Assembly (NCBI RefSeq): GCF_000381825.1
Contig: NZ_KB907122.1
Location: 1-64,000 of the forward strand
Source of the DNA: Thioalkalivibrio sp. ALJT
GTDB taxonomy: Bacteria > Pseudomonadota > Gammaproteobacteria > Ectothiorhodospirales > Ectothiorhodospiraceae
DNA: 64,000 bases
Direction of reading: 5' to 3'
Below, piece by piece: positions 62,593 through 64,000 of this stretch (positions within the stretch are counted from its first letter, which is position 1; each line of letters opens with the position of its first letter). The notes beneath the pieces are model-generated. The model made no database searches, was not told the origin of the DNA, and worked only from the letters and a program-made list of their open reading frames with translations. The translations under genes were made by a program, and so were the position numbers.

Positions 62593-63033
62593 ATGTTCAA
62601 GCAACTCGAAAGCGATGCCCCGGGCACCCGTCACCCGACTCATGAAGTCCTGGCCCGACTGAAGCTCAATGCCGATGGCCTGGTCCCGGCCATTGCGCAG
62701 CAGCACGACACCGGCGAGGTCCTGATGCTCGCGTGGATGAACCGCGAGGCCCTGGACGAGACCCTGGCCACCGGCCGCGTATGCTACTACTCGCGCTCGC
62801 GCCAGGCGCTGTGGCGCAAGGGCGAAAAATCGGGTCAGGTGCAGCATCTGCACACGCTGCATATCGACTGCGACGGCGACACCCTGCTGCTGAAGGTCGA
62901 CCAGACCGGCCCCGCCTGCCACACCGGGCGCCGCAGCTGCTTCTACCTGCAAGTGGAGGGCCCCACGGTCACGATTACCAGCGCTCCGGAGATCGCCCCG
63001 GAAACCCTGTACGGCAAGGGGAGCGGCACATGA
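62593..63033 (+). CDS. hisI: phosphoribosyl-AMP cyclohydrolase
   Basis: The 146-residue product is the single-domain HisI. It has [57 protein letters not shown] with zinc-binding cysteines, and DCDGDTLL with the magnesium Asp residues. It opens the adenine ring of PR-AMP in histidine biosynthesis. No HisE domain is attached and no other his gene is in view, so it is separate from the his operon. It overlaps cysS by four bases. Confidence 0.93.
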   Translation: MFKQLESDAPGTRHPTHEVLARLKLNADGLVPAIAQQHDTGEVLMLAWMNREALDETLATGRVCYYSRSRQALWRKGEKSGQVQHLHTLHIDCDGDTLLLKVDQTGPACHTGRRSCFYLQVEGPTVTITSAPEIAPETLYGKGSGT

Positions 63034-64000
63034 ACAAGGGACGCACCCTGCGCCTGCACAACACCCTGGGCGGGCGCGACGAGCCCTTCGTCCCGCAGGA
63101 CCCGTCGCGGGTCACGCTCTACGTGTGCGGGCCCACGGTGTACAACCGTGTGCACATCGGTAACGGCCGGCCGGTGGTGGTGTTCGACGTGCTGTTCCGG
63201 GTATTGCGCGAGCTCTACGGCCCGGATCACGTGGTCTACGCCCGCAACATCACCGACGTCGACGACAAGATCAACAAGGCCGCGGCGGAGAACCAGGAGC
63301 CAATCGCGGCCCTGACCGATCGCTACACCCGCGCCTTCCACGAGGACGTCGCCGCCCTGGGCACGCTGGAACCCACACTGGAGCCGCGCGCCACGGATCA
63401 CATCCGGCCCATGATCGAGCTGATCGAACGCCTGCTCGCACGCGGCCACGCTTACACCGCCGAGGACCACGTGCTGTTCGACGTGACCTCCTACCCCGAA
63501 TACGGCGCACTGTCGGGGCGCACCCTTGCAGACATGCAGGCGGGTGCCCGCGTGGAGGTTGCCAGCTACAAGCGCCACCCCGGCGATTTCGTCCTGTGGA
63601 AACCGGCCGCCGCCGACGAACCCGGCTGGGACAGCCCCTGGGGCTTCGGGCGTCCGGGCTGGCATCTGGAATGCACGGCAATGATCCGCACCCACCTGGG
63701 GCCGATGATCGACATCCACGGCGGCGGGCACGATCTGGTGTTCCCGCACCATGAGAACGAGATCGCGCAGGGCTGTGCGGCTGAAGGCTGCGCCGAGCAC
63801 GGGACACATTACGCCCGGTACTGGGTGCACAACGGGCACCTGACCATCGACGGCGAGAAGATGTCCAAATCGCTGGGCAACTTCCGGCTGCTGCACGACC
63901 TGTTACAGCACTATCCGGGCGAGGCCCTGCGCCTGGCCCTGTTGTCGCGTCACTACCGTGCGCCGCTCAATTTCTCGGAAGAGACGCTGAACCAGTCGCG
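63030..64000 (+). CDS. cysS: cysteinyl-tRNA synthetase, N-terminal part (runs off the window)
   Basis: The frame from the ATG at 63030 is open to the last base (about 323 codons). It starts [20 protein letters not shown] and has the zinc Cys and HIGH-type motif [16 protein letters not shown], then [11 protein letters not shown] and [28 protein letters not shown] (zinc ligands) and [10 protein letters not shown] follow. It charges tRNA-Cys. The ATGA overlap with hisI implies coupling. The 3' part with the anticodon domain lies outside the window. Confidence 0.95.
   Translation, partial: MNKGRTLRLHNTLGGRDEPFVPQDPSRVTLYVCGPTVYNRVHIGNGRPVVVFDVLFRVLRELYGPDHVVYARNITDVDDKINKAAAENQEPIAALTDRYTRAFHEDVAALGTLEPTLEPRATDHIRPMIELIERLLARGHAYTAEDHVLFDVTSYPEYGALSGRTLADMQAGARVEVASYKRHPGDFVLWKPAAADEPGWDSPWGFGRPGWHLECTAMIRTHLGPMIDIHGGGHDLVFPHHENEIAQGCAAEGCAEHGTHYARYWVHNGHLTIDGEKMSKSLGNFRLLHDLLQHYPGEALRLALLSRHYRAPLNFSEETLNQS

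Overview
The window comes from a high-GC gammaproteobacterium. Periplasmic SorAB-type sulfite dehydrogenase genes, flagellar motor and chemotaxis genes, an MgtE transporter and many Gcw_chp/DUF-type families typical of gammaproteobacteria suggest a chemolithoautotrophic sulfur oxidiser close to the Ectothiorhodospiraceae (Thioalkalivibrio-like). That placement is inferred from gene content, not from a marker-gene search. It is chromosomal: most of it is housekeeping or conserved accessory genes, with no phage, plasmid or CRISPR signal and no tRNA or rRNA that I could find.

Layout. 1-1,000: the 3' end of an IS630-family transposase and next to it a clean TA-flanked inverted-repeat element. 1.0-5.3 kb: DUF1631, DUF2237 and a Ycf46-like AAA+ ATPase. 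5.6-17.3 kb: mostly small or envelope genes (zinc-ribbon protein, TrxC, membrane protein, patatin, pentapeptide protein, MliC lipoprotein, kinase-like protein, DUF4197, lipase, site-2 protease, a MOSC pseudogene). 17.4-26.7 kb: DUF1820, an AurF-like diiron protein, MltF, an Nramp-like transporter, a GlxR-like dehydrogenase, a NodIJ-like exporter and RlmKL. 26.7-29.5 kb: sorAB, divergent from a secreted FKBP-rhodanese fusion. 29.7-36.1 kb: scpB-scpA-trpS-DUF945-yciO on the minus strand, and yciI with a parvulin lipoprotein on the plus strand. 36.4-40.9 kb: an RND efflux pair. 40.9-41.9 kb: a toxin-antitoxin cassette between two copies of a palindromic repeat. 41.9-47.8 kb: an MFS transporter, a degenerate aspartic protease, an unknown membrane pair and ispG. 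48.1-54.9 kb: an MgtE-N-like protein, amn, a Na/Pi symporter, a Gcw_chp porin-like protein and mgtE with a leader. 55.3-61.4 kb: a PAS chemoreceptor, an HDOD protein, motA (frameshifted), motB and a His-rich COG0523 GTPase. 61.5-64.0 kb: a deacylase, hisI and the start of cysS.

Three dispersed repeat families occur between genes. Family 1 is related to the TA-flanked inverted-repeat element. Family 2 is about 115-125 bp bounded by GAGCCTGTCGG inverted ends, and several genes end with a TAG inside its boundary. Family 3 is an imperfect palindrome of about 180 bp flanking the toxin-antitoxin pair.

The most interesting possible new system concerns magnesium. mgtE is preceded by a 34-codon ORF with a strong ribosome binding site whose N-terminus is acidic and proline-rich (MPAPEDDDP), followed by a hairpin with a T-rich tract and alternative base-pairing. 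This resembles the logic of enterobacterial mgtL leader peptides. A separate small gene 4.7 kb downstream of mgtE encodes a protein that aligns without gaps to part of the N-terminal domain of this MgtE.
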